From Microbispora siamensis (GTDB taxonomy: Bacteria; Actinomycetota; Actinomycetes; Streptosporangiales; Streptosporangiaceae), in assembly GCF_016863095.1 (NCBI RefSeq), contig NZ_BOOF01000032.1:1-64000 (forward strand): a stretch of 64,000 nt of DNA. The letters run 5' to 3'. Each line of letters opens with the position of its first letter. Positions within the stretch are counted from its first letter, which is position 1. Below, piece by piece: positions 1 through 8,089 of this stretch. The notes under the pieces are model-generated. The model worked only from the letters and a program-made list of their open reading frames with translations. It had not been told where the DNA came from and did no database searches. A program made the position numbers and the translations under genes.

Positions 1-1
1 C

Positions 2-550
2 GAAGCCGGCAAGCTGCGTGACGAGGCCGAATGCCAGGCCGAGCGGGTGGGAGTGTGGCACGCGCGGCCCGCCGTCGCCATGGGCCGTCTCGCGATCCGC
101 TGCCAGCAGGGCGCCATGGCGGATGCCGGACCGCTCATCGAAGCGATCAGCGGCATCCACCCGACCATGGAGCACGACGCTCGCGTCCTGCGCCTGGCCG
201 CGCAGGGACGGGAGGGCGAGGCCCGGGAGCTCGTCCGGGCCGGCTGGCCGTCGCCGCCTCTCGATTGGTCGTGGCTGTCCACGACCTGCCTGCAGGGGGC
301 GGCGCAGGCCGCCGTCGGCGACGCCCCCGCCTGCCACGACACCTACTCCGCGCTGCTGCCCTACAGCGGGCGGATCTCGGCGATCTCCGCCGTGATGTGC
401 ATGGGACCGGTCGACTGGTACCTCGCTCTGCTCGCCTCCGCCATGGGCGACCACCTCCGCGCTACCAGGCATCTCTCGGCGCTCGAACAGACCGCGGAGC
501 GAACGGGGCTCATCTGGTGGCGGCACCGGGCGCGGGGAGGCGGCGCGTGA
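2..550 (+). CDS. C-terminal part of a large helical-repeat (AfsR/LuxR-ATPase-like) protein, cut by the window edge
   Basis: The frame is already open at base 2 and ends with TGA at 548-550, so only the last 182 residues are present. The sequence is alanine- and leucine-rich and helical, with short repeats of the TPR type (for example AAVGDAPACHDTYSALLPY, and SAMGDHLRATRHLSALEQ near the end). This resembles the C-terminal solenoid of actinobacterial SARP/AfsR or LuxR-ATPase regulators, but no DNA-binding domain is visible in this piece, so the assignment is an inference. The end is close to the coding region of the following protease, whose frame opens at 572 without a start codon. The junction between the two genes may therefore be a deletion scar. 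Confidence 0.5.
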   Translation, partial: EAGKLRDEAECQAERVGVWHARPAVAMGRLAIRCQQGAMADAGPLIEAISGIHPTMEHDARVLRLAAQGREGEARELVRAGWPSPPLDWSWLSTTCLQGAAQAAVGDAPACHDTYSALLPYSGRISAISAVMCMGPVDWYLALLASAMGDHLRATRHLSALEQTAERTGLIWWRHRARGGGA

Positions 551-670
551 TCTGCATCGGCATCCGGCTGAGCCGCAGCGGAGATCGTCGCCTGGTGGCA
601 CCCGGCCGGGCGCCTGAAGGCCGCCCCGGCCGGCCCGCCCCGCTACCTGTCGCCTCAGGACCAGGCCGCC

Positions 671-1765
671 ATGGCGCGGCAGGAACCGCTGGTGCGCGCG
701 GCCTCGGCCGTACGCACCGTCGTGGAGCAGGGCGCCGACGACGGATACGCCGGACTGGAGATCAGCGGGGACCGGGTCCTGCTGTGGTGGAAGGGTGCCC
801 CGCCCCCGGCCGTGACCGACACCGCCCGTGCCGCCGGTGTCGCGGTCGAGGTCCGCGCGGCGGAGCATTCCCGCGAGGAGTTGCGGGCGGCCGCCGACCG
901 GCTGTGGCGCTCGTCGGGAGTGGAGCACGGCGGTCAGCTGCAGGCGGTGAAGATAATCTCGGCCGGAAGGGGCCTGGAGGCGGCCGTCCGCCCGGGGCGC
1001 AAGAGCCCGCTGGCTCCGCTCCCCGAGCTCGGCGTCCCGGTCGACGTCGTCGAGCAGGAGTCGCCCACCCCCACCAGCCGCTGTGACGACGGCGTCCCCT
1101 GGTACGGCGGCCTCGCCATCCGTCCCTCGGGGGAGTGGGGCGGGGCCTGCGGCGGCAATGAGAACCTGAGGTACACGTGCACCGGCGGGTTCGGCGTTCA
1201 TATCGGGTCCACCGAATACCTGCTGACAGCAGGACACTGCGCCGCCGTGGGCGAGACCCTGCTCGACGGCGCCGGCCAGTACATCGGCGAAGCCACCCTC
1301 AGGCACGCCGAGCACGACCTGGTCCTGGTGCGGACCGACGCGGCGGACCGGATCTGGGACGGCGTCCCCGGCGTCAGCGATTTCACCAAGCCGGTGGTGG
1401 GCTGGGTGTGGACCTTCCCCGGTCAGTCGCTGTGCTACTCGGGTGCCACCAGCGGGGCGAACTGCGGCTACACCGTGGTCAAGGACGAGTACATAAAGTT
1501 CTGCTACGAGGGCCGGTGCTGGAGCGACCTCATCGCGGCGAAGCGGAAGGGCCGGTTCAGTGTGGCGGGAGGCGACAGCGGAGGCCCGGTCTTCTCCCTG
1601 ATCAACAACTCCGCCTGGATACAGGCGGCCGGCACCGTCACCGGGACCCTCCAGCAGACCGACCTGCTGGGCAACAAGACAGAGTGGGTCATCTTCCAGG
1701 ACTTCGGCACCCCTACCAGGGACTGGCCAGGTCTGGACACGATCAATTACCTCGACCCCATGTGA
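671..1765 (+). CDS. trypsin-like (S1 family) serine protease, N-terminus apparently truncated
   Basis: A 364-residue protein with a complete chymotrypsin-fold triad: His189 in LLTAGHC, Asp216 in EHDLVLVRTD, and Ser303 in GGDSGGPVF. Several Cys residues, placed as in streptogrisin-like secreted proteases, probably form disulfides. About 150 residues precede the protease domain, as in actinobacterial proteases with a pro-region. The only usable start in this frame is ATG671, yet protein-like sequence of the same family (PPRYLSPQDQAAM) continues upstream in frame to the stop at 569-571, and no signal peptide is present. The secretion signal therefore seems to have been lost, making this either a cytoplasmic protease or a 5'-truncated gene. 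It lies just upstream of the repeat peptide at 1875 and the RiPP genes, so a role in precursor processing is possible but unproven. Confidence 0.8.
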   Translation: MARQEPLVRAASAVRTVVEQGADDGYAGLEISGDRVLLWWKGAPPPAVTDTARAAGVAVEVRAAEHSREELRAAADRLWRSSGVEHGGQLQAVKIISAGRGLEAAVRPGRKSPLAPLPELGVPVDVVEQESPTPTSRCDDGVPWYGGLAIRPSGEWGGACGGNENLRYTCTGGFGVHIGSTEYLLTAGHCAAVGETLLDGAGQYIGEATLRHAEHDLVLVRTDAADRIWDGVPGVSDFTKPVVGWVWTFPGQSLCYSGATSGANCGYTVVKDEYIKFCYEGRCWSDLIAAKRKGRFSVAGGDSGGPVFSLINNSAWIQAAGTVTGTLQQTDLLGNKTEWVIFQDFGTPTRDWPGLDTINYLDPM

Positions 1766-1874
1766 CGCCCGCAAGAAAGCACAAGAAATTCGCAAAGGGT
1801 CGCTGCACATGATTGGCCGGTCAAAACCGGCGGCTCGCCCTTGCCAGGCGGGCCACACACGCAAGGAGATCCTC

Positions 1875-2027
1875 ATGGCGAACGACGGGCGCAGGAACAC
1901 CACCACGCGTGGACTGTCTCTCAACCACAACGAGGTGGTGCTCGAGGACGGCAAGGACCTGAACCACAGCGAGGTGGTGCTTCAGGACGGGAGCAACCTG
2001 AACCACAACGAGTCCCTCATCGGCTGA
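1875..2027 (+). CDS. small peptide with tandem 13-residue LNHNE repeats; candidate RiPP precursor
   Basis: ATG1875 is preceded by a strong ribosome binding site (AAGGAGATCCTC), which selects it over the upstream in-frame ATG1809. The 50-residue product has a short basic, Thr-rich N-terminus (residues 1-15). Then come two full copies and one partial copy of a 13-residue unit, LNHNEVVLEDGKD, LNHSEVVLQDGSN and LNHNESLIG, encoded by 39-bp repeats at 1920-1958, 1959-1997 and 1998-2024. There is no double-glycine leader, signal peptide or cysteine. Regularly spaced Asn-His-(Asn/Ser)-Glu and Glu/Gln-Asp-Gly patches suggest a modified or metal-binding repeat peptide. The nearby ATP-grasp ligase and PpiC-related maturation protein make a multi-core graspetide-like precursor plausible, but that is inference. 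Confidence 0.7.
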   Translation: MANDGRRNTTTRGLSLNHNEVVLEDGKDLNHSEVVLQDGSNLNHNESLIG

Positions 2028-2057
2028 ACGAGTCCCGGTGATCCGGCGGGGAGTTGA

Positions 2058-2096
2058 CCCGGAAGGCCGCTGACCGAATCAAGGGGCCTTCCCGGG
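2058..2096 (+). terminator. hairpin between the repeat-peptide gene and the MFS gene
   Basis: CCCGGAAGGCC at 2058-2068 pairs with GGCCTTCCCGGG at 2085-2096 apart from one bulged base, with a 16-base loop. It begins 30 bases after the peptide stop and ends 39 bases before the MFS start. It could end transcription of the peptide gene or attenuate read-through into the operon, allowing more peptide than downstream protein. There is no U-tract. Confidence 0.5.
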
Positions 2097-2135
2097 ACCG
2101 GGATCCTGCCTTGGACCGGAAGACAAGGGGAAGAG

Positions 2136-3440
2136 ATGTCATTGCGCCGCATGGTGCCGGGCCTGCCTCGTCAGGCGTGGTGGATACTCACCGGCGACGC
2201 GGTGTCCGCTTTCGGTAGCGGCCTGACGCTGCCGTTCTTTCTGGTCTATCTGCATAACGTCCGGGGGATCGAACTCGGCCTGGCCGGGCCGATCCTCTCG
2301 GTGATTGCCGTGGCGGGACTCGTCGGAAATCCGTTGGGCGGCCTGCTCACGGACCGTATCGGTCCGCGGCAGGCCGCCGTCGCCGGTCTCGTGGTCGCGG
2401 CGGCCGGCACCGTCGGGATGGCCGGTGTGAGGTCCGCCTGGCAGGGTCTCGTGGCGGCCGTGGTGTACGGGCTCGGCGTCGCCGTCACGCTCCCGTCCTT
2501 CCAGGCGCTAATCGGGATCTGCGTTCCCAGGGAGCGGCGGTCGCAGATATTCGCCGTGCAGTACGTCATGATGAACGCCGGCTTCAGCGCCGGGGGCCTG
2601 CTGGCCGCGGTGCTGGTGAGCGCCTCGGCGCGGAGCTTCGTCACGCTGTATCTGCTGGACGCGGCCACCTTCCTCGCCTTCGCCGCACTGATCGCCCGAT
2701 CGCCCGGCGGGCGCGTCCCGGGCGTGCGGTCCCCGGCCCCCGGCGAGCGGGGCGGGTATCGCGAACTCCTCTCCGACCGGCTGCTGCTGCGGATCTGTGT
2801 GCTGGTGGTCGCGGTCTTCTCCTGCGGCTACGCGCAGTACTACAGCGCCTATCCGGTCTACGCGATGGAGGAGGGCCGGCTCGACGCCGCCGCGTTGCGG
2901 CTCACCTTCCTGGCCAACACGGGCACGGTCATCGTCGCCCAGTTCCTGGTGCTGCGCCTGCTGCGGAGCCGGCGCCGTACCCGGGCCTTCGCGCTGTCGG
3001 CCGTACTCATGGCCGCCGCGTGGACGGCGGTGCTGTGGGCGGCGGCCGCGGGAGGAGCGGCCGGCATGGCGGGGTTCGCTATCGCGATGGCCCTGTTCGC
3101 CGTCGGGGAGACGCTCATGGCCCCCACCGTGCCCGCCATCGTTAACGACCTCGCGCCCGACGCGGCGCGCGGCCGGTACAACGGGGTCTACAGCCTGGCC
3201 ACCACCCTCGGCTCCATCGCCGGACCTGCGGTCGCCGGCATCGCGCTGTCGGCGGGCCTCGGGGCGGCCCTCTTCGCCGCCATGGCCCTGGCCCTCGGGC
3301 TCGTCGCCGTACAGGCGCTGCGGCTGGAGCGGCACCTTCCGGACGCCGTGAACCTGGTCGCGGCGGACGACCGCGCCGCCGGCGAGCGGCACGAAGCAGG
3401 CGCAGGAAAGCGGGAGAAAGCAGGCGCAGGAAATGAGTGA
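2136..3440 (+). CDS. MFS transporter, 12-helix drug/metabolite exporter type
   Basis: A 434-residue protein starting at ATG2136 behind AAGGGGAAGAG. About 12 hydrophobic segments run through it, split by a basic loop near residues 185-205 in the usual 6+6 arrangement. The GGLLTDRIGPRQA motif after the second helix is the classical MFS loop 2-3 signature. The last 35 residues are charged (Glu/Arg/Lys/Ala) and probably cytoplasmic. It belongs to the DHA1-like exporter group. As the first gene of a row leading through the TPR gene to the C39 exporter, it is likely to export a product or confer self-resistance. The substrate cannot be told from sequence. Confidence 0.88.
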   Translation: MSLRRMVPGLPRQAWWILTGDAVSAFGSGLTLPFFLVYLHNVRGIELGLAGPILSVIAVAGLVGNPLGGLLTDRIGPRQAAVAGLVVAAAGTVGMAGVRSAWQGLVAAVVYGLGVAVTLPSFQALIGICVPRERRSQIFAVQYVMMNAGFSAGGLLAAVLVSASARSFVTLYLLDAATFLAFAALIARSPGGRVPGVRSPAPGERGGYRELLSDRLLLRICVLVVAVFSCGYAQYYSAYPVYAMEEGRLDAAALRLTFLANTGTVIVAQFLVLRLLRSRRRTRAFALSAVLMAAAWTAVLWAAAAGGAAGMAGFAIAMALFAVGETLMAPTVPAIVNDLAPDAARGRYNGVYSLATTLGSIAGPAVAGIALSAGLGAALFAAMALALGLVAVQALRLERHLPDAVNLVAADDRAAGERHEAGAGKREKAGAGNE

Positions 3441-4287
3441 GGCCATGGCGGGGGCCGGCACCGGGGCCCAGGCGCTACTCAGGCTCTCCCGGACCCTGCG
3501 CGAGCAGGGCCGGTACCGCGAATGCGACGGTGTGCTGCGGCGTGCGCTGCGGCTCGCGGAGCAGGAGACCGGACCCGGCTCCCTCCTCGTCGCCCACGTG
3601 TGCAACGGCCTCGGCGTGCTGCACAAATACACCGGCCGGTTCGAAGAGTCGGAGCGTTTCTACCGCCGCGCTCAGGCGATCGTCGAGGCGAGCGTAGAGC
3701 CGGGCCATCGGCTTCTGGCCGACCTTTACCACAACCTCGGCGGGCTCAACCACGCACGGGGCACTCATGCTCAGGGCGAGCCCTTCGCCCGCCGTTCCGT
3801 GGAGATCCGGGAACGGATCCACGGCCCCGCCCATCCCGCAGTGGCCGCGGACAAGGCGGCGCTCGCCGCGATCCTGCACGCGCTCGGCGGCAGCGACGAG
3901 GCGGAGCGGCTGCTGCTGGACGCTCTGGCCGTGTTGGAAGAAAACTTCGGGCCCGAGGACTACGAGGTCGCCTCGTGTCTGAGCAACCTCGCCGCCATCC
4001 GGTACGCCAGGGGCGACCTCGACGGCGCGGAGGCGGGGTACGCCAAAGTGGTCGAACTCAAGGCAAAGAGTCTCGGCGAGACCCATCCCGACCTGGCTGT
4101 GCCGCTGCACAACCTGGGAGTCGCCGCCTCCAGACGGGGCCGGGCGGAGGTGGCTGCGGCGGCCTTTCACCGGGCGCTCGCCGTGCTCGGCGACGAGGTC
4201 ACCGCCGACCATCCCGTACGGCTCGCCTGCCTGCGCGGACTGGACGCCGTCCGCAGGGCGGCGGGGAGCGGGCACGGCGCCGGCTGA
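3433..4287 (+). CDS. tetratricopeptide-repeat protein of the RiPP operon
   Basis: 284 residues made almost entirely of TPR units of about 42 residues (TPR_10/TPR_12 type). Typical A-G-Y/F-A-P patterns include NGLGVLHKYTGRFEESERFY, HNLGGLNHARGTHAQGE, SNLAAIRYARGDLDGAEAGY and HNLGVAASRRGRAEVAAA. There is no signal peptide or catalytic motif. ATG3433 overlaps the end of the MFS gene by 8 bases, implying translational coupling; ATG3445 is an alternative. TPR proteins act as scaffolds. Here it sits between two transporters and upstream of the peptide modification enzymes, so docking precursor, ligase and exporter is a reasonable but untested idea. Confidence 0.82.
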   Translation: MSEAMAGAGTGAQALLRLSRTLREQGRYRECDGVLRRALRLAEQETGPGSLLVAHVCNGLGVLHKYTGRFEESERFYRRAQAIVEASVEPGHRLLADLYHNLGGLNHARGTHAQGEPFARRSVEIRERIHGPAHPAVAADKAALAAILHALGGSDEAERLLLDALAVLEENFGPEDYEVASCLSNLAAIRYARGDLDGAEAGYAKVVELKAKSLGETHPDLAVPLHNLGVAASRRGRAEVAAAAFHRALAVLGDEVTADHPVRLACLRGLDAVRRAAGSGHGAG

Positions 4288-4339
4288 CCCGGCGCGGGAT
4301 CACGAGGCGAACGGACGCCGCGTCCACCGGGGACCGCCG

Positions 4340-6571
4340 GTGGTGACCGCTCCACGAGTTCACAAGCGGCTTTCAAGCGGGATTCGCAGAGTACGTCGCA
4401 TGAAAGTCCCGGTGATACTTCAGCACAGCATGGTCGAGTGCGGGGCGGCCTGCCTGGCGATGATCCTCGCCGCACACGGGCGGCGGGTCCCCGCCCGGGT
4501 GCTGGCCGAGGAGATGGGGATCGGGCGCGACGGGGCGAACGCGCTCGCCCTGGTCCGCACCGCCCGGGCACACGGGCTGACCACCCGGGCGCTGGCCGTG
4601 CCCGCGGCGCGAATGCCCGAGGTGTCGCTTCCCGCGGTCGTCCACTGGCGGCAGAACCATTTCGTGGTCGTCGAACGTGTGACGCGAGGCCGGATCGCGG
4701 TCGTCGATCCCGCCGTCGGCCGCTACGGCCTGACACCCGAACAGTTCGCGCACGACTACAGCGGGGCGGCGCTCGTGTTCGCCCCGGGCCCCGGTTTCCA
4801 GCGCGGGAGCCTCGGCGAACGGAGCGGCTGGTGGTCGCGACACCTGCGAGGCGTCCTCTCCCGGCACCGGACGACACTGGCCCTGCTGGTGCTGCTCGCC
4901 ATCCTGATGCAGGCTCTCGGCCTGGTCCTGCCCGCCGTCACCGAATTCGTCGTCGACCGCGTCCTGACCCCGGGGAACGCAGGCGCGCTCTCCGTCGTCG
5001 GGCTTGGCCTCGCCGTGACGGTCGCCACACAGGTGGTGGCCGGAGCGGCGCGCGCCTGGGCGCTCGTCTTCCTGCGCACCCGCGTCGACAGCGCCCTGCT
5101 CGACGCGGTCGCGCGGCGCCTGCTGTCGCTGCCGTTCCGGTTCTTCGCGCATCGGGGCTCGGCCGACCTCGTCTCCCGCGTGTCCGGTGTGAGCATGCTC
5201 AGGGAGATCCTCACCGGCCAGGCGCTGGCCGCCCTGCTCGACGGGCCGCTCGCCGTCGGTTACCTCGTGCTGGTCACCGTACGGTCGCCGCTGCTCGGCG
5301 CCGTCCTCATCGCCTTCGCCGCGGCTCAGGTCCTTTCGCTGACGGCCACGCACCGGCACATCAGCGATCTCGTGCACCGGGAGATGGAGGCGCGCACCGG
5401 TGCGCAGCGGCAACTCATCGAAAGCATCCGGGGCATCGAGACGATCAAGGCGTCCGGGGCGGAGCCGCGCGTTCTCGACCGCTGGTGGCGGGCGCTCGCG
5501 GTTCAGACGCGTCAGGCGGGGGAGAGCGGACTCGCGCAGGGCCTGCAGGACGTCCTTCTCGCCGGGCTGCGGTTCGCCACCCCGCTCACGTTGCTGTGGG
5601 CCGGCAGTCAGCAGGTGCTCGCGCACCAGCTCAGCGTCGGCGCCATGCTCGCCCTGCAGGCGCTGGGAGCCGCCACCATCACCCCGCTCGCGTCGCTCAC
5701 GAACACCCTGCGCGGCCTGCAACTCGCCCGCGTGCACGTCGAGCGGCTGTCGGACATCTGGAACACGGACCCGGAGCCGCAGATCCGCGAGCCCGAGTCC
5801 GCACCGGGCCGCGCGCCCGGCGACATCGCCCCTCACGCGGTCGAGCTACGCGGCGTGGGTTTCCGCTATGGGCCGCAAAGTCCGTGGATCGTGCGCGAAC
5901 TCGATCTCGCGGTGCGGCCGGGGCAGAAGATCGCGCTGGTCGGCCGGTCCGGGTCCGGGAAGACCACCCTCGCACGGCTGCTGCTCGGGCTGCTGCCGCC
6001 TACAGAAGGCGACATTCTCTACGCCGGGGTACCCGCCTCCCGGTTGGACCCGGGCCGGTTGCGCCGCCGTTTCGGCGTCGTGACCCAGGAGCCGGCTCTG
6101 TTCACCGGGTCGATCCTGGACAACATCACGCTGGGAGACCCGGACGCGTCCCTGGAGCGTGTACGTGAAGCGGCCCGGCTGGCGTGCGTCGACGGCGACA
6201 TCGCCGACATGCCCATGGGATACCACACGATGCTGACCGAGGGCGGCGGCCTGTCCGGCGGGCAGCGCCAACGCCTCGCGCTGGCCCGGGCGCTGCTCGC
6301 CCGGCCGGACATCCTCCTGCTGGACGAGGCCACCAGCCATCTCGACACCGGCACGGAGGCGGCGGTCGAGGCGAACCTGAGCATGCTCACGCAGACCCGC
6401 ATCGTCATCGCGCACCGCCTCAGCACCGTACGGGACGCCGATCTGATCCTCGTGCTCGACGGCGGACGCATCGTCGAGAGGGGGACCCATGACGCGCTGG
6501 TCCGCCACGGCGGCTTCTATGCCCGCCTCGTCGAAGCGCAACTCGACGCAGGCTTCCGGTTTCCGGCCTGA
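4340..6571 (+). CDS. peptidase-containing ABC transporter (C39 peptidase-TMD-NBD) for double-glycine leader peptides
   Basis: A 743-residue bifunctional exporter. The N-terminal C39 cysteine protease domain (residues about 22-155) has catalytic Cys34 in VECGAACLAMIL, His in VVHWRQNHFVVVERV and Asp in VVDPAVGRYGL. A six-helix ABC membrane domain follows (about 170-465), then the nucleotide-binding domain (about 500-735) with Walker A GRSGSGKTT, signature LSGGQRQRLALARA and Walker B ILLLDEATSHLD. Such proteins cut the leader after Gly-Gly while exporting the core peptide through the membrane. Two matching double-glycine precursors lie just downstream (6686, 6888), an unusually clear pairing of exporter and substrates. 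GTG4340 gives the usual short basic N-terminal tail; ATG4400 is the alternative start. Confidence 0.95.
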   Translation: MVTAPRVHKRLSSGIRRVRRMKVPVILQHSMVECGAACLAMILAAHGRRVPARVLAEEMGIGRDGANALALVRTARAHGLTTRALAVPAARMPEVSLPAVVHWRQNHFVVVERVTRGRIAVVDPAVGRYGLTPEQFAHDYSGAALVFAPGPGFQRGSLGERSGWWSRHLRGVLSRHRTTLALLVLLAILMQALGLVLPAVTEFVVDRVLTPGNAGALSVVGLGLAVTVATQVVAGAARAWALVFLRTRVDSALLDAVARRLLSLPFRFFAHRGSADLVSRVSGVSMLREILTGQALAALLDGPLAVGYLVLVTVRSPLLGAVLIAFAAAQVLSLTATHRHISDLVHREMEARTGAQRQLIESIRGIETIKASGAEPRVLDRWWRALAVQTRQAGESGLAQGLQDVLLAGLRFATPLTLLWAGSQQVLAHQLSVGAMLALQALGAATITPLASLTNTLRGLQLARVHVERLSDIWNTDPEPQIREPESAPGRAPGDIAPHAVELRGVGFRYGPQSPWIVRELDLAVRPGQKIALVGRSGSGKTTLARLLLGLLPPTEGDILYAGVPASRLDPGRLRRRFGVVTQEPALFTGSILDNITLGDPDASLERVREAARLACVDGDIADMPMGYHTMLTEGGGLSGGQRQRLALARALLARPDILLLDEATSHLDTGTEAAVEANLSMLTQTRIVIAHRLSTVRDADLILVLDGGRIVERGTHDALVRHGGFYARLVEAQLDAGFRFPA

Positions 6572-6685
6572 GAGCTGCGTCTCTTCGGCCGTCAAGTGAC
6601 GACATTTCGTCTCAGGTCCTTTCAAGCCATCGGCAAGTCCGCCCGGACACGATCTGCCGCAACCCGGAAGAAGGGAGGGAACGAC

Positions 6686-6838
6686 ATGAAGAACGGGCGT
6701 ACCGAGCTTCGGGACATCACCGCCCTCGGCGCGGAGCTGGACGAGAGCCTGCTCGTCGGCATCAGCGGCGGCATGCTGCCCAACGGGGCCACGAGCCTCT
6801 GCGGCGTGGTGGTGCACACCGACGACTGGTGGTGCTAG
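6686..6838 (+). CDS. RiPP precursor 1: double-glycine leader with a two-cysteine core
   Basis: A 50-residue peptide with a strong ribosome binding site (AAGGGAGGGA) 5 bases before ATG6686; the gene was found by eye inside a longer frame. The leader (residues 1-29) carries LRDITALGAELDESLLVGISGG, the hydrophobic spacing and Gly-Gly of C39-protease substrates (written here as its two halves LRDITALGAEL and DESLLVGISGG). The predicted core (residues 30-50) has two Cys, three Thr/Ser, an HTDDWW acidic-aromatic patch and a C-terminal WWC. Thr/Ser plus Asp-Asp are the chemistries an ATP-grasp graspetide ligase would join, and the Cys pair could form a disulfide. It lies 114 bases after the exporter and 49 bases before its paralogue. 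Confidence 0.85.
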   Translation: MKNGRTELRDITALGAELDESLLVGISGGMLPNGATSLCGVVVHTDDWWC

Positions 6839-6887
6839 AACCGCCGCCCACCCGGCGACGGAATCCCGAACAGGAAAGGAGTAAACG

Positions 6888-7043
6888 ATGAGGTTGACCA
6901 CCGAACTCGCTGACATCAGCGCCCTGGGCGCCGAGCTGAACGAGGAGCACCTGCTCGGCATCGCCGGCGGGCAGCTGTACGAGGAGCAGAAGACAGGCTG
7001 CTACACCGACAACAGCTGCGCGTACGACGACATCCTCATCTGA
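6888..7043 (+). CDS. RiPP precursor 2: double-glycine leader with an acidic two-cysteine core
   Basis: A 51-residue peptide starting at ATG6888 behind AGGAAAGGAG. It is too short to stand out as an ORF but is clearly homologous in its leader to precursor 1: ADISALGAELNEEHLLGIAGG matches it at nearly every position of the DI-ALGAEL-E-L-GI-GG pattern (given here in parts: DISALGAEL, then EHLLGIAGG). Cleavage after Gly28 would release a 23-residue core beginning QLYEEQK. The core has two Cys, a Lys, Thr/Ser, four Tyr/Thr-type donors and a C-terminal YDDILI acidic patch. Conserved leader with divergent core is the signature of a RiPP precursor pair sharing one set of enzymes. The ATP-grasp gene starts 58 bases downstream. 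Confidence 0.85.
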   Translation: MRLTTELADISALGAELNEEHLLGIAGGQLYEEQKTGCYTDNSCAYDDILI

Positions 7044-7101
7044 TCGTGTGCGGGGGCCGTCGCGCGCCGGCGCCCCCGCCACCGCAGGACGAAGGGATCC
7101 C

Positions 7102-8088
7102 ATGTCCTCCCCGCATGTCCTCGTCCTCACCGGAGAGGACGACCCGCATGCCGATCGGGTCCGCGCGCTGCTCGCCGGCCGGGGTGCCCGCGTCACCGTC
7201 TTCAACCCCGAAGACTTCCCCGTCTCCGTACGCGCGGACCTCGCCTATGAAGCCGGCGGCCTCGTCCGCAGGCACCTGCTCGGCGCGGGCGAGACGATCG
7301 ACCTCGACGCGCTCACCGCGCTGTGGTGGCGCCGCCCGAGACGTCCCGCGCCGCACCCGGAGATCACCGATCCGGTCGTCGCGGCGTACACCGCCGAGGA
7401 ATGCCACAGCCTGACGACGGGCCTGTGGGAGAGCCTCGCCTGCCGGCAACTGCCCGGACGGGAGTCGGTCTTCCGCCGGGCCGGGCACAAGCCCGCCCAG
7501 CTCGCCGTCGCGGCCGAACTCGGCTTCCTGGTCCCGGAGACCGTGATCACCACGGAGCCGGAGACGTTCCTCGACTTCTACGAGCGGCACGACGGCCGCG
7601 TCATCACCAAGCCGCTGCACATTCCGTGGGTCTCCGGGGTCGCGGGTCACCTCACCCTGAACCGCCTGTGCGAGCCGGTCTCCTCTCGCGACGTGGCCTA
7701 CGCGGACGGTCTGAGGTTCTGTCCGGTCATCGTCCAGGAGCGGATCCCCAAGCGCGTCGAGCTGAGGATCACCATCGTCGGGCGCCGGATCTTCGCGGCC
7801 GAGATCCACTCTCAGGTGGCCAACCGATCCGCGCTCGACTGGCGGCGGTACGACACCCAGGTCACGCCCTACCGGGAGCACCGGCTGCCGGACGAGGTGG
7901 CCGCCCGCTGCCTGGCGCTGATGGACCGCCTCGACCTGGCGTACGGCGCGGTCGACGTGATCCTCACCCCCGACGGCCGTCACGTCTTCCTCGAGATCAA
8001 TCCCAATGCCCAGTGGCTGTGGATCGAGAACATGACCGGCCAGCCGATCAGCCAGGCGATCTGCGACTACCTGTACGAAGGACAGTGA
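7102..8088 (+). CDS. ATP-grasp RiPP ligase of the graspetide (microviridin-type) synthetase family
   Basis: 328 residues from ATG7102, preceded by GAAGGGA. An N-terminal Rossmann-like domain (about 1-110) is followed by the ATP-grasp core. Visible signatures are the nucleotide-binding lysine in RVITKPLHIP, the strand VIVQERIPKRVELRITIVG, and the C-terminal metal/ATP motif DVILTPDGRHVFLEINPNAQ followed by WLWIE. The last motif and the QP-ISQAI ending are characteristic of MvdC/MvdD/TgmB-like enzymes, which form lactone or amide links between Asp/Glu side chains and Ser/Thr/Lys of a precursor core. The two double-glycine peptides directly upstream are the obvious substrates, and the repeat peptide at 1875 is another candidate. 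Only two bases separate its stop from the next ATG. Confidence 0.9.
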   Translation: MSSPHVLVLTGEDDPHADRVRALLAGRGARVTVFNPEDFPVSVRADLAYEAGGLVRRHLLGAGETIDLDALTALWWRRPRRPAPHPEITDPVVAAYTAEECHSLTTGLWESLACRQLPGRESVFRRAGHKPAQLAVAAELGFLVPETVITTEPETFLDFYERHDGRVITKPLHIPWVSGVAGHLTLNRLCEPVSSRDVAYADGLRFCPVIVQERIPKRVELRITIVGRRIFAAEIHSQVANRSALDWRRYDTQVTPYREHRLPDEVAARCLALMDRLDLAYGAVDVILTPDGRHVFLEINPNAQWLWIENMTGQPISQAICDYLYEGQ

Positions 8089-8089
8089 C

